A DNA stretch of 64,000 bases from Moritella sp. Urea-trap-13 (GTDB taxonomy: Bacteria > Pseudomonadota > Gammaproteobacteria > Enterobacterales > Moritellaceae), in assembly GCF_002836355.1 (NCBI RefSeq), contig NZ_PJCA01000027.1, positions 310,281 to 374,280 on the forward strand, written 5' to 3'. Positions 28,062 to 36,123 of this stretch are shown here, piece after piece; position 1 is the stretch's first letter, and every line of letters begins with the position of its first letter. The position numbers were made by a program, and so were the translations under genes. Under the pieces are notes generated by a model. It did no database searches. It saw only the letters and a program-made list of their open reading frames with translations, and was not told where the DNA came from.

Positions 28062-29624
28062 ATGAAAGTACTAAAATCAACATTGCTTACTGGGTTATTC
28101 ATTAGTCCGGTTCTTTTTTCACCTGCTTTTGCAGCAGTGACAGTTACCGCGAGTGGTGATGATGGCAATGTAGCGGCTAATACATTAGATGAAAACTTGT
28201 CTACTCGATGGTCTGTTTTAGGTGATGATCAGTGGATTCAGTTTGACCTTGGCAGCATTAAAACAGTGGATGACCTAGATATTGCTTTTCATAAAGGCGA
28301 TGAACGTAATACATATATTGATATTTTGTTATCTGAGGATAAATCTCAATGGGACATTGCTTTTTCTGGTACTAATTCAAAGAATTCGGAACTTCAAAAC
28401 TTTAATGTGTCAGATACAGCTGCACGATATGTTCGAATTGTAGGCCATGGTAATTCAACTAATATGTGGAATAGTATTACAGAAGTAAAAATCAATACGG
28501 CTGGTGGTGATGGTGGTAAGGATGACATTGTGGCCACTGCCAGTAGTGATGATGGTAATGTAGCGGCTAATACACTCGATGACAATTTATCTACCCGCTG
28601 GTCTGCTAAAGGCGAAGGAGAATGGATTCAATTTGATTTGAGTAATATTACTACCGTGAAAGATATGCAAATTGCCTTTCATCAAGGTGATATACGATCG
28701 ACGCAACTGGATATTCTTACATCGGAAGACCTGTCAAATTGGAACAATATCTTCTCGGGTACAAGTCCTAAAGATACCATTTCACTTCAAGATATTGATA
28801 TCGTTGAGACTGAGGCTCGCTACATTCGTATCGTAGGTAACGGAAATTCTAAAAATAGTTGGAATAGCCTTACCGAAGTAAAAATTAATAGCGGCAGCGG
28901 CTCTGATCCAACAGAACCGACGGACCCGACGGACCCAACGGATCCAACTGACCCTTGTGATCAATGTACCGACCACGAATATCTTCAGACTATTTTTGAT
29001 ACAGAAGGAGATTCTCCTTATGCTAATAGCACTCAACTGAGCTTTGATGCACTTACGTCAAAACATACAACGCCGAATGGTAACGGTTGGAGAAATGAGC
29101 TAAAAGTAAAAAAAGAACTTCGTATTGCGATGAGTGCTACCTATGAAGAGTTTCAGGCTGATGTAACTGTAAATATGTCGAAAGGGTCTAAAACTATTGT
29201 AGCTCAACATCATGCCAGCGATACTGGTACGTTAATGAAAGTTTATATTTCAGACACTAGTGAATCAGGTTTTGAAAATAGTATTGCAGTTGATGGTATA
29301 TTTGATGTGTATGTTCGTTTGAGAAATGATGATGGTTCTGAAAAAAAGGTATCGTTGGGAACGATCATCAGTGGTGATACGTTCAACTTACGTGTTGTTA
29401 ACAACTATGGTAAAGTTTCTGTATCAGCTTTGAATACTGACACGTCATTAGATGTGAAGGATGATTCAGCTGCTTACTTTAAATTTGGTAACTACCTGCA
29501 AGCACAAGATCCAGTGACAATGGAAAAAGTAAATGATTCAAATGATTTTGAAAAATTCTATTCTGATCAGGGTATTACTGATAGTGTTATTACGATGAAA
29601 AATATCCACTATACTCGACGTTAA
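28062..29624 (+). CDS. Secreted alginate lyase-like protein with two discoidin (CBM32) modules
   Basis: This 520-residue exported protein has a signal peptide ending at AFAA. Two tandem F5/8 type C domains follow (residues about 25-145 and 155-275). They are so alike (both contain DDGNVAANTLD and LSTRW) that they look recently duplicated. After a threonine/proline/aspartate linker (PTDPTDPTDP) the last 230 residues resemble the alginate lyase clan. NGWRNELK, IVAQHH and YFKFGNYLQAQDP correspond to the RxELR, Q(I/V)H and YFKAGxYxQ motifs of PL7 but differ, which suggests PL18 or a divergent PL7 subgroup. AAGGA at 28045 sets the ATG at 28062. The discoidin domains probably hold the enzyme on polymer. 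Confidence 0.82.
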   Translation: MKVLKSTLLTGLFISPVLFSPAFAAVTVTASGDDGNVAANTLDENLSTRWSVLGDDQWIQFDLGSIKTVDDLDIAFHKGDERNTYIDILLSEDKSQWDIAFSGTNSKNSELQNFNVSDTAARYVRIVGHGNSTNMWNSITEVKINTAGGDGGKDDIVATASSDDGNVAANTLDDNLSTRWSAKGEGEWIQFDLSNITTVKDMQIAFHQGDIRSTQLDILTSEDLSNWNNIFSGTSPKDTISLQDIDIVETEARYIRIVGNGNSKNSWNSLTEVKINSGSGSDPTEPTDPTDPTDPTDPCDQCTDHEYLQTIFDTEGDSPYANSTQLSFDALTSKHTTPNGNGWRNELKVKKELRIAMSATYEEFQADVTVNMSKGSKTIVAQHHASDTGTLMKVYISDTSESGFENSIAVDGIFDVYVRLRNDDGSEKKVSLGTIISGDTFNLRVVNNYGKVSVSALNTDTSLDVKDDSAAYFKFGNYLQAQDPVTMEKVNDSNDFEKFYSDQGITDSVITMKNIHYTRR

Positions 29625-29688
29625 TTGAGCCAAGACAGCGTTAAACCATTATTGATTTAAATACTTAAATTAGATCAATATGATTTAT

Positions 29689-29717
29689 AAAAATCCCCAG
29701 TTCAACTGGGGATTTTT
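29689..29717. terminator. Bidirectional rho-independent terminator
   Basis: AAAAATCCCCAG (29689-29700) pairs with CTGGGGATTTTT (29706-29717) around TTCAA. It has a T-tract in both directions and lies between the convergent discoidin-lyase and response-regulator genes. The response-regulator stop codon at 29716 is inside it. Confidence 0.92.
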
Positions 29718-31365
29718 AATTATTCATTCTTCTTTTTTCCTGCATTCGCTGAATATTGAATTCTTTTCTTAGCTCAGCTTTACGCTCTGCTTGTTGCTCA
29801 GATAGCGGGAAGTCTTCGAGTTCGATAAGCGTATCACTGATTTTTTTGGTGATGTCTGGCCACGGACGTTCAATTTTAGCTAATAGGGCTAAGCATACTT
29901 GTACTTTGTTTAACGCAGCGCCGGTATTGAGTGGGGCGATAGACAGCGCCGTTTCAAAGTGTTCCAGTGCGACTTCAAGATTGCCTTCAGTAAAGGCTTC
30001 AATACCCAATTTGTTGTGATGCTGAAATTTAACTTCTTTACTGTTTTCGACACCACTGATGCTAGCAAGTAATTTTTCGCTGTGCACATTGCCATGTTGG
30101 ATATAAGGTTTGAGTTTTTCGGCAAGATCGAATTCTTCTAATTCAGACAGTAAGTTAACTAACTGCGGTCCTAACCATTCTGGTGTGCTTTCGGGTTCAA
30201 CCAAATACGTTTCATTGCTTTTCAATAAAGTGTTCTTGGCTTTAATCTGGTTGCCTTTGACATTATGAATTGACGCTAAACTGTAACCTTCAAGCGCTAA
30301 CAGTTCACCTTCTTCTACATAAGGGTGTTGCTGGGAAGAACGATGAAACAATCCGCTAATTTCTTGTAGCAAGCGGCCTTGTTTAAAGCCATCTTCTTCG
30401 TGTTTAGCCACTAGGATGATAGCTTGCACATAGTTAATCAGATGCTGCGGGTTTTGATGTATGGTGTTTTTGGTTTGCATTAGGATCGCGAAAAAGGCTT
30501 CTTTAGCTATCGCGTTCATATTGGTATCAAGGGCTAATTCTGCTAACAAGCCTTGGCGCTCTAATGACAAGTGCGAATGCTTGATTGCACGTTGCACTAT
30601 TTCTAGCGCTTTTTCGGTGTCACCGCCATCTTTAAAGCATTGTGCTAACCAATCATAGCCATCGAGTATCATCGGATTATATTTGATGATTTCGGTTAAT
30701 AATGGGATGGCTTGTTGGTATTTTTTCTCTAGATAATAAACCCGACCTAGCAACAACTGTGCTTGGGTATGCGGGTGGTCTTCTATAAAGTCTTCTAAGA
30801 TAATACGTGCTTCAGCATACCTTTCTTTTTCAATTAACAGCTCTGCTTTAAACAAACGACAGTAATTACGGTAACGAGCAGAATAGATGATTGCGTTGTC
30901 ACATTCATCCATTGCTTGGGCGAAATCATCATCTTTAATCGCTTGATAGATAGGTAGCAGGGCATCTTTTTTATTGAAGGCCTTTTGAATGCGTAAATTT
31001 AACTCATTTTGTGAAAATGGCTTCATCAAATAATCATCAGGTGTCATTTGAATCGCGCTTAACACGATTGCCTTAGAATTGTCACCAGTGACCAAGAAAA
31101 ACACGGTGTGGATAGGTAGTAGATTATTTGCTTTTAATGCTTCAAATAACTGACGGCCATTCATACCTGATCCCAGGTTGTAGTCAACGAGCAGCAAGTC
31201 AAAAGTATTATTGCGGCACAATTTTAAAGCATCTTCAGCGCTGCCTACATGTGTTACATCCTTCGCACCAAAATTAATTAACATGGTTTTGAGCATGATC
31301 TGAAAAGCACGTTGGTCATCAACAATGAGCACGCGTTTATTTCGATAGTCAAAATTTTGATTCAT
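29716..31365 (-). CDS. Response regulator receiver with C-terminal TPR repeats
   Basis: This 549-residue cytoplasmic protein starts with a CheY-like receiver: VLIVDDQRAFQ supplies the acidic pocket, LLLVDYNLGSG the phospho-accepting Asp, FLVTGDN the Ser/Thr switch and DYLMKPFS the lysine. From about residue 140 the sequence is tetratricopeptide repeats (AQLLLGRVYYLEKKYQQAIPLL, ALEHFETALSIAPLNTGAALNKV). There is no DNA-binding or enzymatic output, so it probably acts by protein contact. No histidine kinase is adjacent. The partner is unknown. It is divergent from the pilin gene at 31662. Confidence 0.9.
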   Translation of the reverse strand: MNQNFDYRNKRVLIVDDQRAFQIMLKTMLINFGAKDVTHVGSAEDALKLCRNNTFDLLLVDYNLGSGMNGRQLFEALKANNLLPIHTVFFLVTGDNSKAIVLSAIQMTPDDYLMKPFSQNELNLRIQKAFNKKDALLPIYQAIKDDDFAQAMDECDNAIIYSARYRNYCRLFKAELLIEKERYAEARIILEDFIEDHPHTQAQLLLGRVYYLEKKYQQAIPLLTEIIKYNPMILDGYDWLAQCFKDGGDTEKALEIVQRAIKHSHLSLERQGLLAELALDTNMNAIAKEAFFAILMQTKNTIHQNPQHLINYVQAIILVAKHEEDGFKQGRLLQEISGLFHRSSQQHPYVEEGELLALEGYSLASIHNVKGNQIKAKNTLLKSNETYLVEPESTPEWLGPQLVNLLSELEEFDLAEKLKPYIQHGNVHSEKLLASISGVENSKEVKFQHHNKLGIEAFTEGNLEVALEHFETALSIAPLNTGAALNKVQVCLALLAKIERPWPDITKKISDTLIELEDFPLSEQQAERKAELRKEFNIQRMQEKRRMNN

Positions 31366-31593
31366 GTTTATTTAATGCTCAAGAGTAGTGGGTAAGTTTA
31401 GAGGCTAATGAATAGCATTAACTACAATAGCAGGTATGCATAATACTGTCTTGAGAGGTGCCGTATTTTGTTATGCGAAACAGTAAACTGGGTGTTTTTT
31501 GTGCGACAAAATGACTTAAGCTGGTTGGCGTTACCTATCAATAACCATACTTTGAATGCGTATAAAATACTTTATGGTTACTGCTTGTTAGCT

Positions 31594-31633
31594 TATAATG
31601 CGGCCGTTAAAGATTGTAGTGATACTACAATCT
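31594..31633 (+). promoter_or_regulatory. Promoter -10 element and 5' hairpin of the pilin gene
   Basis: A perfect TATAAT lies at 31594-31599. Seventeen bases upstream is only TTTATG, a poor -35. Starting 12 bp later is a 10-bp inverted repeat, AGATTGTAGT (31611-31620) and ACTACAATCT (31624-31633). It would sit at the very 5' end of the transcript, or could be an operator. Confidence 0.5.
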
Positions 31634-31661
31634 AATTTGTTAATTAAAATAAAAGGGTTGT

Positions 31662-32174
31662 ATGGCGTCTCGGACGAAAGGTTTCACTCTTATTGAACTG
31701 GCTATTGTTATCGTTATCCTTGCGATTATATCGGCAGTTGCAGTGCCTAAATTTATTAATTTATCCGGGGATGCAAAAAAATCCAAGATTGCCAGCGTGG
31801 CAGCAGAATTACGGATCGCTATTGATTTGATTTATTATAAGGCGTTAATTTTAGGATTAGAAGGTAAGTGTTACGACACAAAGGCGGATAATGAAAATAG
31901 TTCTGATAAAGATCAATCTGCTCAAGTTGAAGGTTATTTGACGTGTAATGGTTATCCAATTGCTTATCAAGATTCAATAAAACGATTACTCAGTTTGGAT
32001 GATGAGTATAAAGTTACCAATACAAGCCGTGCTTATGGTTCTGAACTTCACCGTGTATTAGCTATTGTTATTGGTGATAATTACACATATGACAAAAAAG
32101 CTGGAGATTATTGCCAACTTATTTATCAGCCAAATAGCATAGAAAAAATTGTTGTTTTGGATAGCGGTTGTTAA
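31662..32174 (+). CDS. Type IV pilin-like protein with prepilin cleavage site
   Basis: This 170-residue protein begins MASRTKGFTLIELAIVIVIL. That is a short basic leader, the prepilin peptidase site after Gly7, the Glu at mature position 5, and the hydrophobic N-terminal helix typical of type IV and MSHA pilins. The C-terminal globular part has four cysteines (GKCYD, YLTCNGY, DYCQL, DSGC) that could form two disulfides. No other pilus genes are nearby, so it is an orphan that would need a PilD and assembly system elsewhere. AAAGGG precedes the ATG. It could be a minor pilin or pseudopilin. Confidence 0.85.
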   Translation: MASRTKGFTLIELAIVIVILAIISAVAVPKFINLSGDAKKSKIASVAAELRIAIDLIYYKALILGLEGKCYDTKADNENSSDKDQSAQVEGYLTCNGYPIAYQDSIKRLLSLDDEYKVTNTSRAYGSELHRVLAIVIGDNYTYDKKAGDYCQLIYQPNSIEKIVVLDSGC

Positions 32175-32206
32175 TACGGAATTGGATGTTTAAATCTTGA
32201 GTTATT

Positions 32207-32231
32207 CTAGCGGTGAAAGCCGTTAGTTTTT
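32207..32231 (+). terminator. Probable terminator of the pilin gene
   Basis: CTAGCGG (32207-32213) pairs with CCGTTAG (32220-32226), including one G-U pair in the plus-strand RNA, and is followed by TTTTT. It lies about 30 bp after the pilin stop. Confidence 0.65.
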
Positions 32232-32441
32232 ACTTGGGAAAATCAGTAACTAGACAGTGTTGTAAATGTTGATGATATAACATTAAAGCTGGGATAATAG
32301 AGCTGTTGGAGATCTCTAAGATAAGATATCGTTGATAATATTGATAGATAAATTGAGATTTAAGCAATAGTTCAGAAAAGATAGAAAATTAATATTAGAT
32401 AATATGTAATTAAGAAGAGAGTATTTGAAAAGTATAGAGAG

Positions 32442-32526
32442 TGGTGGAGGGAGAAGGATTCGAACCTTCGAAGGCTGAGCCGTCAGATTTACAGTCTGAT
32501 CCCTTTGGCCACTCGGGAACCCCTCC
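32442..32526 (-). tRNA. tRNA-Tyr (anticodon GTA), copy nearest the 3' end of the array
   Basis: This 85-nt gene reads GGAGGGGTTCCCGAGTGG at its 5' end. It has a GTA anticodon in CTGTAAAT, a long class II variable arm, the TTCGAAT T-loop and an encoded CCA. It is the last unit in the transcription direction. Its upstream spacer (32527-32626) differs from the spacers between the other copies. Confidence 0.97.
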
Positions 32527-32626
32527 ACATTTTTCTCTATTTTTGTCATCTATTGCTAGATGGGTATTTTACGATAACGATGTTTAGCTACATTGGCCAC
32601 AATGTAAGATCATTAAAGTAGAATGT

Positions 32627-32711
32627 TGGTGGAGGGAGAAGGATTCGAACCTTCGAAGGCTGAGCCGTCAGATTTACAGTCTGATCCCTTTGGCCACTCG
32701 GGAACCCCTCC
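32627..32711 (-). tRNA. tRNA-Tyr (anticodon GTA), second copy from the left
   Basis: This copy appears identical in sequence to the other four over 85 nt, including the encoded CCA. The 111-bp spacer on its right (32712-32822) contains the conserved hairpins described under 32712-33213. Confidence 0.97.
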
Positions 32712-32822
32712 ACGAATACTTTTTTCATCTAACGATATAGATGTTGTCTTTGAATATGTTGCTATTAACTAATAAATAGTGCATTAGCCAATAATGCATT
32801 GATGGCAACATAGTATTAATAA

Positions 32823-32907
32823 TGGTGGAGGGAGAAGGATTCGAACCTTCGAAGGCTGAGCCGTCAGATTTACAGTCTGATCCCTTTGGCCACTCGGGAA
32901 CCCCTCC
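32823..32907 (-). tRNA. tRNA-Tyr (anticodon GTA), middle copy
   Basis: This is an 85-nt tRNA-Tyr identical by eye to its neighbours, with encoded CCA and GTA anticodon. Confidence 0.97.
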
Positions 32908-33021
32908 ACGAATACTTTTTTCATCTAACAATATAGATGTTGTCTTTCAATATGTCGCTTTATCTATTAACTTGATTAATAGTGCATTAGCCAATAATGC
33001 GAGCGACATAGTCTTAATAAT

Positions 33022-33106
33022 TGGTGGAGGGAGAAGGATTCGAACCTTCGAAGGCTGAGCCGTCAGATTTACAGTCTGATCCCTTTGGCCACTCGGGAAC
33101 CCCTCC
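33022..33106 (-). tRNA. tRNA-Tyr (anticodon GTA), fourth copy from the left
   Basis: This is an 85-nt tRNA-Tyr identical by eye to its neighbours, with encoded CCA and GTA anticodon. Confidence 0.97.
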
Positions 33107-33213
33107 ACGAATACTTTTTTCATCTAACGATATAGATGTTGTCTTTCATTATGTCGCTATTATCTATTAAATAGTGCATTAGCCAATAATGCTAAGCAAC
33201 ATAGTATAAATTG

Positions 33214-33298
33214 TGGTGGAGGGAGAAGGATTCGAACCTTCGAAGGCTGAGCCGTCAGATTTACAGTCTGATCCCTTTGGCCACTCGGGAACCCCTCC
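33214..33298 (-). tRNA. tRNA-Tyr (anticodon GTA), promoter-proximal copy
   Basis: This is the first transcribed unit of the five-copy array. It is 85 nt, with encoded CCA and GTA anticodon, and lies just downstream of the promoter at 33314-33341. Confidence 0.97.
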
Positions 33299-33313
33299 AC
33301 AAGTACGGAACGG

Positions 33314-33341
33314 ATAATATCAGAAAATGTCTGTTTGTGAA
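33314..33341 (-). promoter_or_regulatory. Likely promoter of the tRNA-Tyr array
   Basis: On the minus strand TTCACA (33336-33341) and TATTAT (33314-33319) are separated by 16 bp. They sit 16 bp before the first tRNA, and the intervening sequence CCGTTCCG is GC-richer, as at stringently controlled stable-RNA promoters. Confidence 0.6.
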
Positions 33342-33397
33342 CAAAAAATTCGAATAAACCGCTAAATATTTAGAAAAACAGGCCGATAACTTACTAG

Positions 33398-33979
33398 TTG
33401 ATTATTTCGCGGCAAAATTTGGTTGTTCTGCGCGCAATTCTGTTCAAGAGGTACCTTATTTACGTTCAATCGATACGACAACATGCCTTAATTGATGAGC
33501 TGCAACTTGGCCAACAATTAAATAAATGTGCTGTAAATGGTGATAGAGCAAAATTTGCTTTGCTATTAAGCATGTTGTCATCTGACATTAGTGATCAGAA
33601 ACAAATCGAAATTAAACAACCTGTCGTTGATACGTCAGCGTACGATGCTGCCCGTATGGTTCGCTTGAATGAATATGCGGCGAGTAACAATATGGCTGCA
33701 ATGCGTTTAGAAATCTGCTTTTCGCCAGAAGTCGCTGTGGCTGTCGGCGATACTAAATATGTGCCGGAATCTGTGGTACAAAACAGTTCGCATTTATTAC
33801 AGCAAAAATTAGCGCATGATTCGTTAATTAAGCCTACTTTGAGTGAACTTGCTCAAGCTGCTGAATTTACTCAAGATCCTACATCCCCCTCTGACATTTC
33901 GTTGAGCACGGCAAACCTATTAGATGTATTAAACAGTTATGATGCTAGCAAGCCATTAAAAATTAGAGAGTACGGTTAG
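33398..33979 (+). CDS. Hypothetical protein
   Basis: This reading frame of up to 193 residues has no recognised domain. It opens from a TTG at 33398 and the true start is uncertain. No in-frame ATG occurs before the methionine in LLLSMLSSD at about residue 59, so a TTG or GTG start nearer IYVQSIRQHALIDELQLG is plausible. The segment QHALIDELQLGQQLNKCAVNGDRAKFALLLSML is helical and looks like real coding sequence. The product is soluble and somewhat acidic, with no signal peptide or membrane segment. It stands alone between the tRNA array and the NifU-like gene. Confidence 0.7.
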   Translation: MIISRQNLVVLRAILFKRYLIYVQSIRQHALIDELQLGQQLNKCAVNGDRAKFALLLSMLSSDISDQKQIEIKQPVVDTSAYDAARMVRLNEYAASNNMAAMRLEICFSPEVAVAVGDTKYVPESVVQNSSHLLQQKLAHDSLIKPTLSELAQAAEFTQDPTSPSDISLSTANLLDVLNSYDASKPLKIREYG

Positions 33980-34272
33980 TAAACCTTGCTAAGGTAATCA
34001 CGGTGCTTATATAAAAAAGGTTTAATATAAAAAACCGGTCTAAAGCAACGCTTGCTAAAAAAGGTGCTTAAGTTCTAAAATAACGGCATAAGGTGATGGG
34101 GTGCCACCTACTTAACCGCCAATCTCTGGCTGATGACTCCTATTAAATTTGAGAACAAGTGAATCTGTAAAATAGCATCGAAGTAATAGAGCTGCGTTAT
34201 GCATACTATTAACTGAACCGTTATTTAACATGTGATGATGCCTTGTTTTCCTAAATATAATAGGATAATTGT

Positions 34273-34965
34273 ATGCACTACTCTTCTGAAATCCAATCAA
34301 TGTGCCCGATTCAACGCGGCGATCTCCACGCATCTGCGCCAATTCCAATCGAAGGTCGAATGATCAATCCTAAAGAAGTGATTGCGATCTCTGGTTTAAG
34401 TCATGGTGTCGGCACTTGTGCTCCGCAACAAGGTGCAGCCAAACTTACGCTTAATGTTAAAGCAGGTATTATTGAAGAAGCTTTAATTGAAACGATTGGC
34501 TGTTCTGGTATGACGCAATCAGCGGCGATGGCAGCTGAAATAATTACCGGTAAAACAATACTTGAAGCCATGAATACAGATTTGGTCTGCGATGCTATTA
34601 ATGTGGCAATGCGTGAAATATTCCTCCAATTTGCCTATGGTCGTACGCAATCTGCTTTTTCTGAAGGTGGGTTAGAAATTGGTGCGGCTTTAGAAGACCT
34701 CGGGCAAACTCAACGCAGTCAAGTTGGCACTAGCTATGGCACCAGTGCAAAAGGCGTTCGCTACATGGAGATTGCCGAAGGCTATGTCACTAAATTAGGC
34801 TTAGATGAGAATAATGAAGTGATTGGTTATGAATACGTCAACCTCGGGAAAATGATGAAAGTGGTTAGCAAGGGTTTTCAAGCTGATGAAGCAATGAAAT
34901 CTGCTACCGGGAAGTATGGTCGCTTTGACGATGCAGTTAAAACCATTAATCCACGTGAAGCTTAA
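34273..34965 (+). CDS. NifU-like iron-sulfur scaffold-type protein paired with GGGtGRT
   Basis: This 230-residue cytoplasmic protein resembles the N-terminal NifU/IscU scaffold fold. Conserved cysteines occur in GVGTCAPQQGAAKLTL and ETIGCSGMTQSA, with another in NTDLVCDAIN. Proteins of this type are found beside GGGtGRT genes, mostly in anaerobes, and their substrate is not established as far as I know. The ATG has an AGGA ribosome site. The GGGtGRT gene follows after 15 bp, so the two are probably one operon. The three-cysteine pattern suggests it could hold a metal or cluster. It may mature a specific enzyme rather than serve general Fe-S assembly. Confidence 0.8.
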   Translation: MHYSSEIQSMCPIQRGDLHASAPIPIEGRMINPKEVIAISGLSHGVGTCAPQQGAAKLTLNVKAGIIEEALIETIGCSGMTQSAAMAAEIITGKTILEAMNTDLVCDAINVAMREIFLQFAYGRTQSAFSEGGLEIGAALEDLGQTQRSQVGTSYGTSAKGVRYMEIAEGYVTKLGLDENNEVIGYEYVNLGKMMKVVSKGFQADEAMKSATGKYGRFDDAVKTINPREA

Positions 34966-34980
34966 CCTGAGGGCACTATT

Positions 34981-35970
34981 ATGACTAATCGCACTATTAC
35001 AAACCAAATTACAGCATTACTAAACGAAATCAACTTGTCTTCAATTGATGAAGCTTATCAATACTGCCTAGCTAAAGGCATTGACTCTAAAGCGTTAGTG
35101 ATGGAAACCCAGCCTATCGCATTCGATAGTGCAGCGGAAGCATATACCATTGGCACAGCATTAGCGTTATATCGCCAGGCGAGTTCAGCTGAAGAGGCGG
35201 CTAATATTATAGGTGAAGGGCTACAAGCATTTACGAAAGAGGGCAGTGTCGCCAAACAACGTCAAGTAGGTATAGGCCACGGTGCACTTGCAGCGCGATT
35301 ATTGAATGAGAAAAGCCAATGTTTTGCATTCCTTGCTGGGCATGAGTCTTTCGCTGCCGCAGAAGGCGCGATCAAAATTGCGCTGAATGTGAATAAATCA
35401 CGCCAATCACCGTTGAAAGTGATCCTCAATGGTTTAGGTAAAGATGCCGCTTATCTTATCTCGCGTATCAATGGCTTCACTTATGTTAGAACACAATTTG
35501 ATTATGATACCAATGAATTAAAAGAAGTGAGCCGTCGTTCATTTTCAACTGGACCTCGTGGCTATATCCTTTGTTATGGCGCGGATGATGTGCGTGAAGG
35601 TGTCGCTATTATGCACGCTGCTGGTGTCGACGTGAGTATTACGGGTAATTCAACAAATCCAACGCGATTCCAACATCCTGTCGCTGGAATTTATAAATCA
35701 GAATGTATTCGCACGGGTCATCCTTATTTCTCAGTTGCTTCTGGTGGTGGTACGGGACGTACTTTACATCCTGATAATGTTGCCGCGGGTCCAGCATCGT
35801 ATGGTATGACAGATACCATGGGACGCATGCATGCAGATGCACAATTTGCGGGCAGTTCGTCAGTGCCCTCTCACGTTGCGATGATGGGATTTATTGGCAT
35901 GGGTAATAATCCTATGGTAGGTGCGACTGTCGCGCTCGCTGTTGCGGTTGATCAGTTACTGAACCGATAA
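34981..35970 (+). CDS. GGGtGRT family protein
   Basis: This 329-residue protein carries the family-defining sequence GGGTGRTLHPDNVAAGP in its C-terminal third. Other conserved stretches include GIGHGALAARLL, FLAGHESFAAAEGAIKIALN and AGSSSVPSHVAMMGFIGMGNNPMVGA. No signal peptide is visible. The function of the family is not known to me. It is regularly adjacent to the NifU-like protein encoded just upstream. A strong terminator follows at 36003, so this is a two-gene unit independent of the purine genes that come next. Confidence 0.88.
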   Translation: MTNRTITNQITALLNEINLSSIDEAYQYCLAKGIDSKALVMETQPIAFDSAAEAYTIGTALALYRQASSAEEAANIIGEGLQAFTKEGSVAKQRQVGIGHGALAARLLNEKSQCFAFLAGHESFAAAEGAIKIALNVNKSRQSPLKVILNGLGKDAAYLISRINGFTYVRTQFDYDTNELKEVSRRSFSTGPRGYILCYGADDVREGVAIMHAAGVDVSITGNSTNPTRFQHPVAGIYKSECIRTGHPYFSVASGGGTGRTLHPDNVAAGPASYGMTDTMGRMHADAQFAGSSSVPSHVAMMGFIGMGNNPMVGATVALAVAVDQLLNR

Positions 35971-36002
35971 ACGTTAGCTGATAAGAAGCCATGTTGTAAA
36001 AT

Positions 36003-36034
36003 AAAACCGATGGCCCTTAATCATCGGTTTTTTA
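36003..36034 (+). terminator. Rho-independent terminator after the GGGtGRT gene
   Basis: AAAACCGATG (36003-36012) pairs with CATCGGTTTT (36022-36031), followed by further Ts. The loop is GCCCTTAAT. Confidence 0.92.
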
Positions 36035-36113
36035 ATCTCTCATTTTTAACGTGGTAGTGTCTCTACTGAAATATATAAAGTCAGTTTAAATATTGTTTTC
36101 AATTTTTTTGAGA

Positions 36114-36123
36114 TGGTATACAA
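36114..36123 (+). promoter_or_regulatory. Candidate GntR/FCD operator upstream of the regulator gene
   Basis: TGGTATACAA matches the palindrome TTGTATACAA at 9 of 10 positions. It lies 108 bp before the GntR start codon and could mediate autoregulation. Related sites are at 36990 and 56316. Confidence 0.45.

Larger units (their letters stand above)
32712..33213 (-). repeat. Three homologous spacers between tRNA-Tyr copies with conserved stems
   Basis: The spacers 32712-32822, 32908-33021 and 33107-33213 share most of their sequence, so the array is a set of tandem units of about 195 bp. Each has a CATCTA/TAGATG hairpin, an inner GCATTA/TAATGC hairpin, and an outer stem enclosing it. The outer stems are 32755-32762 with 32805-32812, 32951-32959 with 33002-33010, and 33150-33158 with 33195-33203. 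The outer stems covary: T/A in the first, C/G in the second and a minus-strand U-G wobble in the third. These are probably processing structures in the pre-tRNA (inferred). Confidence 0.8.

Noticed and set aside
32316-33058. Several ORFs of 65-80 codons on both strands across the tRNA region
   Set aside because: They are translations through the repeated tRNA-Tyr genes and their spacers; the shared peptides (such as EGEGFEPSK) only reflect the tRNA sequence.
32442-33298. Regular repeat-spacer pattern resembling a CRISPR array
   Set aside because: The 85-bp repeats are complete tRNA-Tyr genes and the spacers are similar to one another, unlike CRISPR spacers. No cas genes are present.
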